DNA of 64,000 nt from a virus: IMG/VR virus record IMGVR_UViG_3300023202_000068, positions 1-64,000 of that record; one strand, 5' to 3'. Of this stretch, positions 35,461 through 44,391 are shown in pieces (the first letter of the stretch is position 1; every line of letters starts with the position of its first letter). The position numbers and the translations under genes were made by a program. The notes beneath the pieces were generated by a model. The model searched no databases and had not been told where the DNA came from. It saw nothing but the letters and a program-made list of their open reading frames with translations.

Positions 35461-35937
35461 ATGTCACAAAAAGTAAAAGATCCAATTAGAACGATTAGAA
35501 CACGTGCTGATTTAGCAAAAAAAGATATGATTAAGTACAATGACGCTGCAGGTGCAGACAAGGTATTTATCATTGAGCCTCCAATTAAAAGAGCCGTCAC
35601 AGGTGGAGAAGCTGTTGGTCCTGGTAAATATGTAAAAATTACCAGTGCAAACTATACGCTCGACTTAGTAGGTAGAGCTTACGACAATTCTAAAACTTAC
35701 AGAAAGGGTGATATTGTTTCAGAAGGTACTGACATCTACCGTGCAAACGTAGACATCCTTGAGCCTGAAGCTTTTGAAGCCGATAACTGGGTTAAGGTCG
35801 CACCAAAGCAAATCGCAGCTATACCAGCACCATCTGGGGCTGTAGTAACTACTGGCAGATACCACAACACTGTAACAACTGCTGGTTTCTTGGTTGATGA
35901 TGATTCTGAAATATCATTTCAATCTGTGAGAGACTAA
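35461..35937 (+). CDS. virion protein with carbohydrate-binding-like module
   Basis: A 158-residue protein. Residues about 75-113 (YDNSKTYRKGDIVSEG, then YRAN, then NWVKV) match the short ChiC/CBM5_12-type module found in phage fibre and decoration proteins. The rest is beta-rich. It could be a capsid or tail decoration that binds surface glycans. It has a late-type promoter motif and an AGGAG site. Confidence 0.65.
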   Translation: MSQKVKDPIRTIRTRADLAKKDMIKYNDAAGADKVFIIEPPIKRAVTGGEAVGPGKYVKITSANYTLDLVGRAYDNSKTYRKGDIVSEGTDIYRANVDILEPEAFEADNWVKVAPKQIAAIPAPSGAVVTTGRYHNTVTTAGFLVDDDSEISFQSVRD

Positions 35938-35938
35938 C

Positions 35939-36829
35939 ATGTTATCTGCTAAGGATATCAAGGTCGTTCAAAGCATTTTAGGCGATGATATCTTTCAGAC
36001 TCTAGAAAAGTCTGAAATTAGCGGTGGACTATATAAACCTGGAACTAGAACTGCTTTAGATCCAGAAGAAATCAAGATTGCCTTAGAAATTGTTCCTAGA
36101 ACAATTTTGTCTTTTTTGATGGGACAGTTAAAAAATAAAGAGGTTGGTGAAATTTGTAAATGTGACCTTCCTTTCGAACCAGGCGCTATGATGGAGTGCC
36201 ATAAGCTTGGACCAGACAATTATTCTGGTCAAATTATCAAAGACGGTAAAGTTTGTGCAGAGTTTAAGCATAGATCTATACCAGGGGTGGGTTTAATAAT
36301 ACTAACAGCTTTTGAATTATATGATATATCTAACTTAGACCGTAAAAAAGCCTCTGAGTCAGATGAAAAAATAGAAAAACTACAAGACATCATTAATCAA
36401 AAACTGGAGTTACAAAGACTTGTTCAAGACGTAGTCGATAGAAGGATGTCTGAAAGAGCCGCAATAGACTCTTTAATACAGGCACGCTTAGGGGAGCACA
36501 TTGCATCAGTACAAGCACCGACTGAAGAAAAGGAAGAACCAACCATGGAAAAGAAAAGTAAGCTCAAACAATTTCTAGAGAGTCGAGAAGGTAAGAGACA
36601 AGAGTCTGTAGAAATGGAAAAAGGTGAAATTAATTGTCCTGATTGTGGTACGAATATTTACAAAAATGAAAAGAAAAACGAGATTAACCTATGCCTCTGT
36701 TATGGAGAGCATATGAATAAAGGCATTAAGTTTAAAAAATCAGAAGACGGTAGGGTTCAGTTTAAGTTTCCTAAGTCTTTTGACATTGAAAACGTAGAAA
36801 TGCTTTTAGACGCAATTAAGAAACAGTAA
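35939..36829 (+). CDS. KSE-containing protein with zinc ribbon
   Basis: A 296-residue protein. N-terminal globular part, a central coiled coil (about 140-180), then a zinc ribbon (CPDCGTN, then LCLC; about 230-252) and a basic C-terminus. K-S-E motifs occur near both ends (LEKSEIS at about 23, FKKSEDG at about 266). It starts one base after the previous stop. Function unknown; the KSE motifs link it to the other virion proteins. Confidence 0.6.
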   Translation: MLSAKDIKVVQSILGDDIFQTLEKSEISGGLYKPGTRTALDPEEIKIALEIVPRTILSFLMGQLKNKEVGEICKCDLPFEPGAMMECHKLGPDNYSGQIIKDGKVCAEFKHRSIPGVGLIILTAFELYDISNLDRKKASESDEKIEKLQDIINQKLELQRLVQDVVDRRMSERAAIDSLIQARLGEHIASVQAPTEEKEEPTMEKKSKLKQFLESREGKRQESVEMEKGEINCPDCGTNIYKNEKKNEINLCLCYGEHMNKGIKFKKSEDGRVQFKFPKSFDIENVEMLLDAIKKQ

Positions 36830-36840
36830 CGGAGATTGAA

Positions 36841-38049
36841 ATGCAAGAAATATATGTAGCTATCAACGGTGACGATGTAGGAAATTCAATAGGTTCCGCT
36901 ATTGCTTCTGACGATAGGGAATCACTTGGCTCTACAACCTCCACTTTAAAAGATATACATTCGCAAATTGACCAGTGGGTTGAGCAGTGCGGTGGTGAAG
37001 TTGTAACTTCTTCAGGAGATGAAGGTATCTATAAGGTACCACATGAGTGTGCTGATCACCTAGAGGATATTCGAAGTGAGTATCAAGAGCACACAGGGCA
37101 CACATTGACTATTGGTGTTGGCCAGAGCATGTCTGAAGCTGCCAAAGCTTTGATCTATGGAAAAATGAACAACAAAGACCAGATTGTAGAGTATGCACCT
37201 GAAATGGACGAAGCTATTTCAAGTGAAACTGGTGAAATGGGCACTCAAGGATACGAGCAGCAAAACGAAGGTAAACTTCCTGCAGAAGAAGAAATGTCTT
37301 ATCAAAAGGAAAATGCTGCTCAGCAAGAAGCTAGTATGGCTGAAGAGCCCGATGAAGACATGGTTGAAGAAGACGGTGAAGGCGAAGCTGATAAAGATGC
37401 CGAAGAGATCATTGAAGAAGCCTCTAATGACCCAGAGCATGAAAAAGACATGACTCCTGAAGAAGAGCGCGAGCATGATGCTGCAGAAAATGAGCTTGAT
37501 GAAATGGATGACGATATCGTTGAAGCCGATGAAGAGGCTAATATGGAAGGTATCGACGGCGAAGCTGGTGAAGAAGACATGCAAGTTGATGAAGATGAGA
37601 ATATGGAAGAAGAACCTGAAGCTGACGAAGGTGATCACGAAGATTTATTAGCCGAAATGGTTCATGCTCATATGTCTGGTGAAGAAGATGAAGAAATGCC
37701 AGAAGAAGAGATGATGGAAGAAGAGGTGCCTGAAGAAATGCCAGAAGAAGAGATGATGGAGGAGGACCAATACAGTGACGAAGAAATTGAAAACTTACGT
37801 GCTGATATTGCTCATTCTTTAAACTCCTTTAAGGCAAATAGAGAAATGATCTTGCAAATGCAACAGGCAAGTCCTGAAATGTACGAGAGCTTAATGGTAA
37901 TGCTAAGATCTATGATCGCTATGGGTAGACATATGGGTTTTGACGCTGAACAGGCTGCTGATGAACAAATGTCTGAAGCACAGGCACAAGAAGAAATGCC
38001 TGAAGCTGCTCCAGAAGGTCAACCAATGGCGATGTCTGAAAAAAAGTAG
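36841..38049 (+). CDS. cyclase/mCpol-like domain fused to long acidic tail (zero-frame product)
   Basis: A 402-residue protein. Residues 1-120 look like a palm-fold nucleotide polymerase/cyclase (mCpol, GTP cyclohydrolase III, GGDEF group): YVAINGDDVG with D11/D12, GGEVVTSSGDEGIYKV with GDE 59-61, and LTIGVGQSMSEAAKAL, then GKMNNKDQIV. The remainder is extremely Glu/Asp-rich with repeated PEEEMMEE units and a short helical end. The gene ends in A-AAA-AAG-TAG, a canonical -1 frameshift site, and the next frame continues to 38354. Enzyme activity is inferred, not certain. Confidence 0.7.
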   Translation: MQEIYVAINGDDVGNSIGSAIASDDRESLGSTTSTLKDIHSQIDQWVEQCGGEVVTSSGDEGIYKVPHECADHLEDIRSEYQEHTGHTLTIGVGQSMSEAAKALIYGKMNNKDQIVEYAPEMDEAISSETGEMGTQGYEQQNEGKLPAEEEMSYQKENAAQQEASMAEEPDEDMVEEDGEGEADKDAEEIIEEASNDPEHEKDMTPEEEREHDAAENELDEMDDDIVEADEEANMEGIDGEAGEEDMQVDEDENMEEEPEADEGDHEDLLAEMVHAHMSGEEDEEMPEEEMMEEEVPEEMPEEEMMEEDQYSDEEIENLRADIAHSLNSFKANREMILQMQQASPEMYESLMVMLRSMIAMGRHMGFDAEQAADEQMSEAQAQEEMPEAAPEGQPMAMSEKK

Positions 38050-38090
38050 CAGGGGTAGGTCGTGGACCTAAAGATCCCATGAGCCTACCC
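38040..38090 (+). promoter_or_regulatory. programmed -1 ribosomal frameshift signal
   Basis: Heptamer A-AAA-AAG (38040-38046) in the zero frame, followed at once by TAG, then after 6 nt a stem GGGTAGG (38053-38059)/CCTACCC (38084-38090). An alternative small hairpin GGTC-GTG-GACC lies inside. This is the dnaX-type arrangement. Confidence 0.72.
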
Positions 38091-38354
38091 GACAAAGCCG
38101 CCAAAAAAATACCTAAAAAGCAAGCTCCAGTTGGTGCACAACGCGGTAATAAGCTTAAAGTATTAGATGGTGACACAGGTAAAGTTAGGTGGAGAAAAGG
38201 TACTAAGGGTTTCTTGAGAGACTATGACGGTGACCCTGTTAGTACAAATTACACGGCTAGGTATTTAAAACCTAAGCCAAAACACAGCCCACATATGGGG
38301 GGAAAGCGCAGACACGATCCACACATGGGTGACCGAGACGGCGCTTATCAATAA
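38046..38354 (+). CDS. basic C-terminal extension made by -1 frameshift
   Basis: Shifting back one base on the A run gives an open frame of 102 codons (VAGVGRGPKDPMSLPDKAAK and on) that would extend the acidic protein to 504 residues. The extension is Lys/Arg/His-rich with paired HSPHMGG and HDPHMGD units. The only internal ATG (38079) has no ribosome binding site, and coding-like sequence continues upstream of it to the slip site. A separately started 91-residue protein is the alternative. Confidence 0.68.
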   Translation, partial: VAGVGRGPKDPMSLPDKAAKKIPKKQAPVGAQRGNKLKVLDGDTGKVRWRKGTKGFLRDYDGDPVSTNYTARYLKPKPKHSPHMGGKRRHDPHMGDRDGAYQ

Positions 38355-38362
38355 GGGATAGA

Positions 38363-39124
38363 ATGGCAAACTTTGATTTATTATTTGAAATAGATGTCGA
38401 AGATATGTCAAAAGATCTCGGTGAACTCAAAGAGATGATGCAAAAAGATCTCACCGAGGGAGTCCAGGCTGTCGCTTCTATGACACACGCAAAGACACTA
38501 GAGCTTGCTAGAGACGAGCTTAATAGTCTATCTTCAATGTACCAGGACAACGTAGAATTTGAACATCCTGAAAAAGGAATGTGGGTAGTTACGATTAAAA
38601 ATCCAGCTATGTGGATTGAAGAAGGACGTAAGTCCGGTTTTATGGAAGAGCTGTTGAACGGCAAGTCCAGTAAAGTCAACGCCAAGGGTGAAAGATACGC
38701 AGTTATACCTTTTAAGCATAATAAGAATCCAAGCGAACAGTCGGCTAAAGCACAAGAGTTAGCTGGACAGATTAAGTCTGCTATGAAAGATAAGGGATTA
38801 AGTGTAAAAAAACTTGAGCTTAATCAAGACGGTAGCCCTCGTATTGGCAAACTTCATTCTTTTAATGTAGAAAGTGCAAGACTTAAGCCTCACCATAAAG
38901 ATCCTGCTACTTACGGCGTTAGTGTTTATCAAAATAAAATGCCTGACGGTACCGTGAGAAGAGATGTAATGACTTTTAGAGTGATTACGGAAAAACACAA
39001 AGAAGAGGGCAAGTGGGTTCATCCAGGTAGACAGGGCTCTAAGATTCTTGATAAAGCTTTTGATTGGGCTATGCAGACTTGGGAGCGAGAAATTCTACCA
39101 GGAATATTGGAGAGTTATAAATGA
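38363..39124 (+). CDS. putative neck/tail-completion protein
   Basis: A 253-residue alpha/beta protein. A helical N-terminus, then WIEEGRKSGFMEELL and a basic stretch, then WVHPGRQGSKILDKAFDWA, resembling the HK97 gp10/neck-protein pattern seen in many tailed phages. It lies before another neck-like gene and the sheath. Its stop overlaps the next ATG (ATGA). Confidence 0.6.
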   Translation: MANFDLLFEIDVEDMSKDLGELKEMMQKDLTEGVQAVASMTHAKTLELARDELNSLSSMYQDNVEFEHPEKGMWVVTIKNPAMWIEEGRKSGFMEELLNGKSSKVNAKGERYAVIPFKHNKNPSEQSAKAQELAGQIKSAMKDKGLSVKKLELNQDGSPRIGKLHSFNVESARLKPHHKDPATYGVSVYQNKMPDGTVRRDVMTFRVITEKHKEEGKWVHPGRQGSKILDKAFDWAMQTWEREILPGILESYK

Positions 39125-40134
39125 GACCATATCCTTGCATAACAGGTATTTTTCAAGGTGACTTGATCATCAAGACTGCTATTGAGCTGTCCATTGAAGA
39201 CATACGAAAAAAACCATGGCTTATAGAAGATATGTTCGGCAGCCTTATTGAAAACCCATACCTAAAAGTCAAATATGGTATGAAGGAAATAGACAGGGCT
39301 AAAGAGTTTCTATTAAACAATGACATACCAGTATACATGAGACATAGAGTTGATAAGCAAGAATTTCCTTGCGTAACCATATCTATTGGTAATTCTCAAG
39401 AAGACAAGTCTCTAGCCACTCTAGGTGATCAATCCCCATATTTTGAAGAGTACGGAGCTGATGAGATCGGACAGCCTATTAAATACATTATACCACCTTT
39501 TGATCCGGTATCATATGATACTGCTACAGGAATTATAGAGGTACCAGAATCTGTTACAGACTACAGATTTATTAGTGAAGGTATGGTAGCTGTTGACCCT
39601 GAAACTGGTAATGGCTACATTATACAGGGTAAGGCTGGAACCAACGGTTTTCGAATATCCACTGGAGCTAACATAGCTGGTAGACTAGGGGTTGTGCCTC
39701 AGTTTCAAGTGTACAGGGCTAGACGTGAGCGTGCAGGTTCACAGGAGACATACAACATTGGATGCCATACACATGGAGACCCATCTACAGTCATATTTCT
39801 ATATGCTCTTGTAAAATATTCACTATACAGATACAGAGAAGGTCTGATAGAGGCCAGCAACTTTCAACTATCCAATCTTACATCTACCGATATGATTAAG
39901 AACGGAGCTTTTGATGTTGAAAATGTCTACTCTCGATTTATTACACTGAGTGGGCAAGTTGAAGAGAGTTGGGTTAAAGCCCCACACCGGAAGATTGAAG
40001 CTGTAGATATTATAGATCCAACAGAAGATGAAGGCCTTAGACAAGGTATTAAGATATTAAGTAACAGTGAACCTCCTAACCAGGATGAATGTGAAATGGT
40101 AAGGGTAATAGAAGATGAAGATTCGAATGAATAG
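39121..40134 (+). CDS. virion structural protein, neck or tail terminator-like
   Basis: A 337-residue protein with helical start and a beta-rich centre. Segment CHTHGDPSTVIFLYALVKYSLYR suggests the fold of tail terminator/neck proteins, which carry a long helix packed on a sheet. Location between the gp10-like gene and the sheath block agrees. Family not certain. Confidence 0.58.
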   Translation: MRPYPCITGIFQGDLIIKTAIELSIEDIRKKPWLIEDMFGSLIENPYLKVKYGMKEIDRAKEFLLNNDIPVYMRHRVDKQEFPCVTISIGNSQEDKSLATLGDQSPYFEEYGADEIGQPIKYIIPPFDPVSYDTATGIIEVPESVTDYRFISEGMVAVDPETGNGYIIQGKAGTNGFRISTGANIAGRLGVVPQFQVYRARRERAGSQETYNIGCHTHGDPSTVIFLYALVKYSLYRYREGLIEASNFQLSNLTSTDMIKNGAFDVENVYSRFITLSGQVEESWVKAPHRKIEAVDIIDPTEDEGLRQGIKILSNSEPPNQDECEMVRVIEDEDSNE

Positions 40135-40135
40135 T

Positions 40136-40143
40136 AATCTTTA
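40136..40143 (+). promoter_or_regulatory. AATCTTTA late promoter-like motif
   Basis: 30 nt before the ATG at 40174. Confidence 0.6.
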
Positions 40144-40173
40144 TAGATAACGAGCTATGTAGGTGATTTTTCT

Positions 40174-40515
40174 ATGAAAAACGATTCAAAAAACGATAAA
40201 ATTTACAATGACACAGATCTTGTGAAGGCTATCTATAAGACAATTCAGAAAAAAATGAAAAATCGTCACTACAAAGATGATGCCCAGGAAATCATACGTG
40301 ATGTCCTTGACCCTAACTATGTAGCTGAAGTAGACCCAGACGAGGTTCCAGCAGGTAAAACTAATATTACCATGAAGTCTGATAAGGGTGTTGATAAGTT
40401 GAAAAAATTTCAAAAAAGTAAGAAAAGTAAGAAGAAAGGCAGATGTTGGGACGGCTATGAGCCAACACCTGGTAAAAAACCATGTAGTGAAGGTTCATGT
40501 CGTAAAAAGAAGTAA
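40174..40515 (+). CDS. basic protein with Cys-containing C-terminal motif
   Basis: A 113-residue Lys-rich protein. The end reads KGRCWDGYEPTPGKKPCSEG, then SCRKKK, a short Cys motif known from the ends of other phage virion proteins. A helical N-terminal region (LVKAIYKTIQKKMKNRHYKD) precedes it. Probably packaged or DNA-associated; function unknown. Confidence 0.58.
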   Translation: MKNDSKNDKIYNDTDLVKAIYKTIQKKMKNRHYKDDAQEIIRDVLDPNYVAEVDPDEVPAGKTNITMKSDKGVDKLKKFQKSKKSKKKGRCWDGYEPTPGKKPCSEGSCRKKK

Positions 40516-40522
40516 CAATTCT

Positions 40523-40530
40523 AATCTTTA
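40523..40530 (+). promoter_or_regulatory. AATCTTTA late promoter-like motif
   Basis: 34 nt before the ATG at 40565, with ATAAGGATAG between. Confidence 0.6.
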
Positions 40531-40564
40531 CTAGTAGCTGGTAACAAATATAAGGATAGCAAAT

Positions 40565-41482
40565 ATGAGCAAAAAAGACGATAAATCATACACTGCCCAC
40601 GATGCGGCTCTTGCTGTATTGAAGAAAGCTCAAGAGATGCTCAAGAAAAGCACTCTAGCAAAAGCTAATACTGCTCACGAAGTTGAGGCTGGTGGAGAAC
40701 CAAAATCTGAAGGCTCTGAAGCCCCTGAATACTTGGCAAACGCTGATATTGAAAGCACCTCAGGTACTGACAGAAATGAAGCCCCTGACCAAATCAAACA
40801 GGCTCATGTTGACACTGATGACGCTGAAAAAGAAAAGAAGCGTAAAAAATACGATGGCGCTATGAAAGCCAGCGACGATGATGAAGAAAAAGAAGAAGAG
40901 ATCGAAGAAGATCAAGAAGATTATGGTTCTGAAGAAGAAGACAAAGACGATGATCAAGAAGATTATCACCAAAAAGGTAAAGACGTACCTACAGACAAGG
41001 GTACTAAGCACTTTGGTAAATCTGAAGATGTAGAGGCAGCCGCTAAAGCAGTAATGGGTGATAAAGATCTAGACGATGTTTTGGATAAAATGCCTAAAGA
41101 CAAGCGAGACGATGTTTTGCGCAAACTTCGTGAAATGAAGAAAATGGGCAAATCAAAAGGTAGCATGATGGCTGCATGTAAGTCAGAACTAGCTAAGTGC
41201 GGAGAAATGGAACGCGGCAAGAAAATGAAAAAATCTGAATCTAACCATAAAGACGGTATTAGTAAAGTCTACGGTTTTCTTGCTAAAAGTTATGCTAAAA
41301 AAGCTGACGAAAAAAGAATGGCAACACCTGAGGAAATGCAATCTTTAGAAGAGGCCAAAAAAGAAAAGAAAAAGAAATTAAAAAAGATGGCTGGGGAAAC
41401 TGCAAAAGCACCAAAAGACATGATGAAGCCACAAAGTAACAGTTCTATGCCCCCTGTTCCAAGCGGAAAGCAAGGATACTAG
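40565..41482 (+). CDS. highly charged KSE-containing virion protein
   Basis: A 305-residue protein of Lys, Glu and Asp. An acidic block (about 98-135) is flanked by basic helices. KSE motifs (FGKSEDVEAA, MKKSESNHKDG) separate an acidic N-terminal part, a helical middle (DLDDVLDKMPKDKRDDVLRK) and a basic end. The composition resembles prohead core or internal proteins. It is directly upstream of the sheath genes. Function unknown. Confidence 0.6.
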   Translation: MSKKDDKSYTAHDAALAVLKKAQEMLKKSTLAKANTAHEVEAGGEPKSEGSEAPEYLANADIESTSGTDRNEAPDQIKQAHVDTDDAEKEKKRKKYDGAMKASDDDEEKEEEIEEDQEDYGSEEEDKDDDQEDYHQKGKDVPTDKGTKHFGKSEDVEAAAKAVMGDKDLDDVLDKMPKDKRDDVLRKLREMKKMGKSKGSMMAACKSELAKCGEMERGKKMKKSESNHKDGISKVYGFLAKSYAKKADEKRMATPEEMQSLEEAKKEKKKKLKKMAGETAKAPKDMMKPQSNSSMPPVPSGKQGY

Positions 41483-41719
41483 ATGCCTAGAAAAAAGAAA
41501 GTTGTAAAGAAAGAGGTAGTAATGGAAAAATCAAAGCGAGTTTTGAGAGATGATGAAGTTCGCAAGGAATTTCGTAATTACTTCGTAAAATTAAAAAGAA
41601 AATTACAGTTGGATGCTGGTCTAGAAGATATTATTTGGCTTCACCTACAATCGACTGGTAACGACAAGCCTGAGTTGTTTAACAAAGGCGTTGAAAATTT
41701 TGGCTATAAGGTACAATAA
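41483..41719 (+). CDS. hypothetical small basic protein
   Basis: A 78-residue protein with a Lys-rich N-terminus and a helical body (EVRKEFRNYFVKLKRKLQL). It starts immediately after the preceding stop and precedes the tail sheath. No family recognised. Confidence 0.6.
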   Translation: MPRKKKVVKKEVVMEKSKRVLRDDEVRKEFRNYFVKLKRKLQLDAGLEDIIWLHLQSTGNDKPELFNKGVENFGYKVQ

Positions 41720-41732
41720 GGAGATATGAAAG

Positions 41733-43877
41733 ATGGCACAAAGAATTAGTACATCGTTTATCAATACTAACAGGCCAGGTGCTTACTTCGATGTTCAAGT
41801 AAAGTCTACTCCTGTAGGTGTTGCAAGCTCAGGTAATATCATAATTATCGGTGAAGCTGCTGGTGGAGCTGCTGTTGCAGGAATCGATTCAGCAGAAGGT
41901 GATTTGCTAAAAGACAACTTTTTCACACCTGATCAGGTTGATAGAGTTGTTGCAAAATATATTAGTGGTCCAATTGTTGATGCTTTTAGAGCACTTTCAT
42001 CTCCTAGCTCTGATGCAAACATTTCTGGTTCTGCAAATAGAATTTACATTGCTAAAACGAACACTGGAACACGAGCCTCTGCGACTATCGCAAGTGCTTA
42101 CGGAACAATTCGAGATAAGAACTACGGAATTGATGGTAATAAATACTCTTTTAGTATTTCTCAGTCAATTGACGAAGAAGCCCCACAGATTACTGGTTCA
42201 GTAATCGCATCTTTTGGAGCGGCACTTGACGGTGACTTCAGAATGAGAATTGACGGTGGTGCTGAAATTACTGTAACAATTGCATCAAGTCCTGCAGATA
42301 TGACAGATCTTCTAACAGAACTTAACGGTGGTGCTTTGCCAGCCGGAGTGACTGCTACAGAGGGCACTGCTGCTGACAGCTTGACGCTAACATACGACGC
42401 AGATGCTGCGGCTAACAGTAAAGGAAGTGGTAAGTCTATCGAGCTTATTGAGGATTCTATTTTAGCTGCCCTTGGACACTCAGAAGGACTTGTAGTTTCT
42501 TCTGCTGAGCCTGAGGTTCAAGTTGATATCGTAAGACAAGACACTGGAATTAACGAGTCTTTCTTGGCTGAAGCTCAAGTTGCATTGAGAATTGGCTACG
42601 AAGGAACAACTGGAACTATAGATATTACAGACTCTAGCTTGACTACTACTGTAACTGGTGGTTCTGGAACTAACTTGAACATTAACTTGTCAGAGTATCC
42701 TTTGATGTCAGACTTGGCTGAGTTTATCAACTCACAAACTGGTTACACTTGTGTAGCTACCCCTGGGGCATCTCAAACTTCTCCTGTATCTCTTGACGAC
42801 GTTACAGGTGTTGGAATTGCTTCAAGTGATGCTGGAATCCTACCTGGTCGAATTAAAATTTCAACTCTTAGGTTTGAACAAGCAATAGGTCAATCTGCAG
42901 TATTAGATTTTATCTTAACTGCCGATGAAGGTCTACCAGAAGTTGCATCTAGTCAGTTTTTGACTGGTGGACAGCGCGGTGGAACTCTAGCTGCTGATTT
43001 TGTTACAGCTTACACAGACCTAGAGGGTATTGATGTAAACTTTGTAATTCCTTTGATCTCAAGAGATGCTTCTGCAGATATTCTTGACGGTCTAACGGAC
43101 TCTAGCTCTACTTATACAATTGCTGCTGTAAACGCTCTTACAAAAAGCCATGTACTTAAAATGTCTACGGCTAAACTTAAGAAGCACAGAACGGCATTTT
43201 GTAGTTTTGACGGTTCATACTCAGATGCAGTTGCTCAGGCTGGTTCACTAGCTAACCAACGTGTGTCGCTTTGTATGCAAAGAACTAGTCAGGTTAACGC
43301 TGTAGGGGCTGTTGTTAACTTTCAACCTTGGCACACCGCATGTATTGCTGCTGGTATGCAGGCTGCTGGTTTTTACAGATCTATCACAAACAAATTTGCA
43401 AACGTAATTAGCTTTAGCGACCCATCAGGTTTTGACTCTGGTAGCCCTGGAGATATTGAATCTGCTCTTGATGCTGGACTTCTTTTTCTTGAAAAAGCAG
43501 TTGTTGGTAACAAGTGGGTTTCCGATCAAACAACTTATGGAATTGACACAAACTTCGTTTACAACTCAGTTCAAGCTATGTATGCTTCTGATCTAGTTTC
43601 ACTTGATCTTGCAGACAGCTTTCAAACTGCCTTTGTTGGTCAGTCTTTGGCTGATGTAGATGCTTCTACTGCCTTGTCTTTCTTGGCTTCTAAAATGGAT
43701 GCATTTAAAAAACAAAAGCTTATAGCTGCTTCTGACGATGCCCCTCTTGGGTTCAAGAATGCTCGTGTAAGAATCAATGGTCCAATTATGGAAGTTGGTG
43801 TAGAAATTAAGCTTGCTACGGCAATCTTATTCATTCCAATTAACATTGAAATCAGTCAAGTACAAAGCGAAGCTTAG
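41733..43877 (+). CDS. tail sheath protein
   Basis: A 714-residue protein with the conserved C-terminal sheath domain: FQPWHTACIAAGMQAAGFYRS, IESALDAGLLFLEK, and a closing VRINGPIMEVGVEIKLAT segment. The large, beta-rich middle (about 150-420) is the variable insertion typical of sheath proteins. It forms the contractile outer tube, which shows the phage is a myovirus. AAGGAG lies 9 nt before the ATG. The tail tube gene follows by 25 bp. Confidence 0.93.
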   Translation: MAQRISTSFINTNRPGAYFDVQVKSTPVGVASSGNIIIIGEAAGGAAVAGIDSAEGDLLKDNFFTPDQVDRVVAKYISGPIVDAFRALSSPSSDANISGSANRIYIAKTNTGTRASATIASAYGTIRDKNYGIDGNKYSFSISQSIDEEAPQITGSVIASFGAALDGDFRMRIDGGAEITVTIASSPADMTDLLTELNGGALPAGVTATEGTAADSLTLTYDADAAANSKGSGKSIELIEDSILAALGHSEGLVVSSAEPEVQVDIVRQDTGINESFLAEAQVALRIGYEGTTGTIDITDSSLTTTVTGGSGTNLNINLSEYPLMSDLAEFINSQTGYTCVATPGASQTSPVSLDDVTGVGIASSDAGILPGRIKISTLRFEQAIGQSAVLDFILTADEGLPEVASSQFLTGGQRGGTLAADFVTAYTDLEGIDVNFVIPLISRDASADILDGLTDSSSTYTIAAVNALTKSHVLKMSTAKLKKHRTAFCSFDGSYSDAVAQAGSLANQRVSLCMQRTSQVNAVGAVVNFQPWHTACIAAGMQAAGFYRSITNKFANVISFSDPSGFDSGSPGDIESALDAGLLFLEKAVVGNKWVSDQTTYGIDTNFVYNSVQAMYASDLVSLDLADSFQTAFVGQSLADVDASTALSFLASKMDAFKKQKLIAASDDAPLGFKNARVRINGPIMEVGVEIKLATAILFIPINIEISQVQSEA

Positions 43878-43902
43878 TAATTAGGATTTAAGGAGAAATA
43901 AA

Positions 43903-44370
43903 ATGGCAGGAACACCACAAACAGTAATGACAGGCGCACGAGCCAAAGTCTATGTTGACGATGTCTTAGTTGGTATCTTCGATAGTGTTAACTACGCGGT
44001 TAACATTGGTGCTGAGCCAATGTTTATCTTAGGTCGCTACAGTGCTTCTGAAATCACACATACTTCATACGAAGCGGTAACTGTAAACTGTTCAGGATTT
44101 AGACTTATTGGTAATGGTGGTCATGTACTACCAAAAGTACCTAAGGTTGAAGACTTGCTGCAGCTTGAATATGTTACACTAGCTGTAATTGACAGGCAAC
44201 AGACTGATAGTAATCCTATCTTAACAGTAACTAACTGTATACCTATTAGTTATTCAACTGGATACCAGGCAAAAGCTACTTCTAGAATTCAGGTTACATA
44301 CCTTGGAACCATTGCTTCTGACGAAGACGGGGCACAAGACGAATCACCTGGAGCAGTTAGCCTACCATAA
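43903..44370 (+). CDS. tail tube protein
   Basis: A 155-residue protein directly downstream of the sheath. N-terminal GARAKVYVDDVLVGIFDSVNY and a beta-sandwich pattern to the end match the XkdM/gp19-like tail tube fold. It forms the inner tube through which DNA and any ejected proteins pass. AAGGAGAAATAAA precedes the ATG. Confidence 0.85.
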   Translation: MAGTPQTVMTGARAKVYVDDVLVGIFDSVNYAVNIGAEPMFILGRYSASEITHTSYEAVTVNCSGFRLIGNGGHVLPKVPKVEDLLQLEYVTLAVIDRQQTDSNPILTVTNCIPISYSTGYQAKATSRIQVTYLGTIASDEDGAQDESPGAVSLP

Positions 44371-44391
44371 TTTTAGAGAGGATCTCGTAAG

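Noticed and set aside
36995-37640. Long antisense and alternate-frame ORFs over the acidic repeat region
   Set aside because: Low-complexity GAA/GAT codons produce open shadows in other frames; the coding frame is clear.
41340-41347. AATCTTTA inside the 40565 gene
   Set aside because: Internal to a coding region and far from the next start; probably chance.
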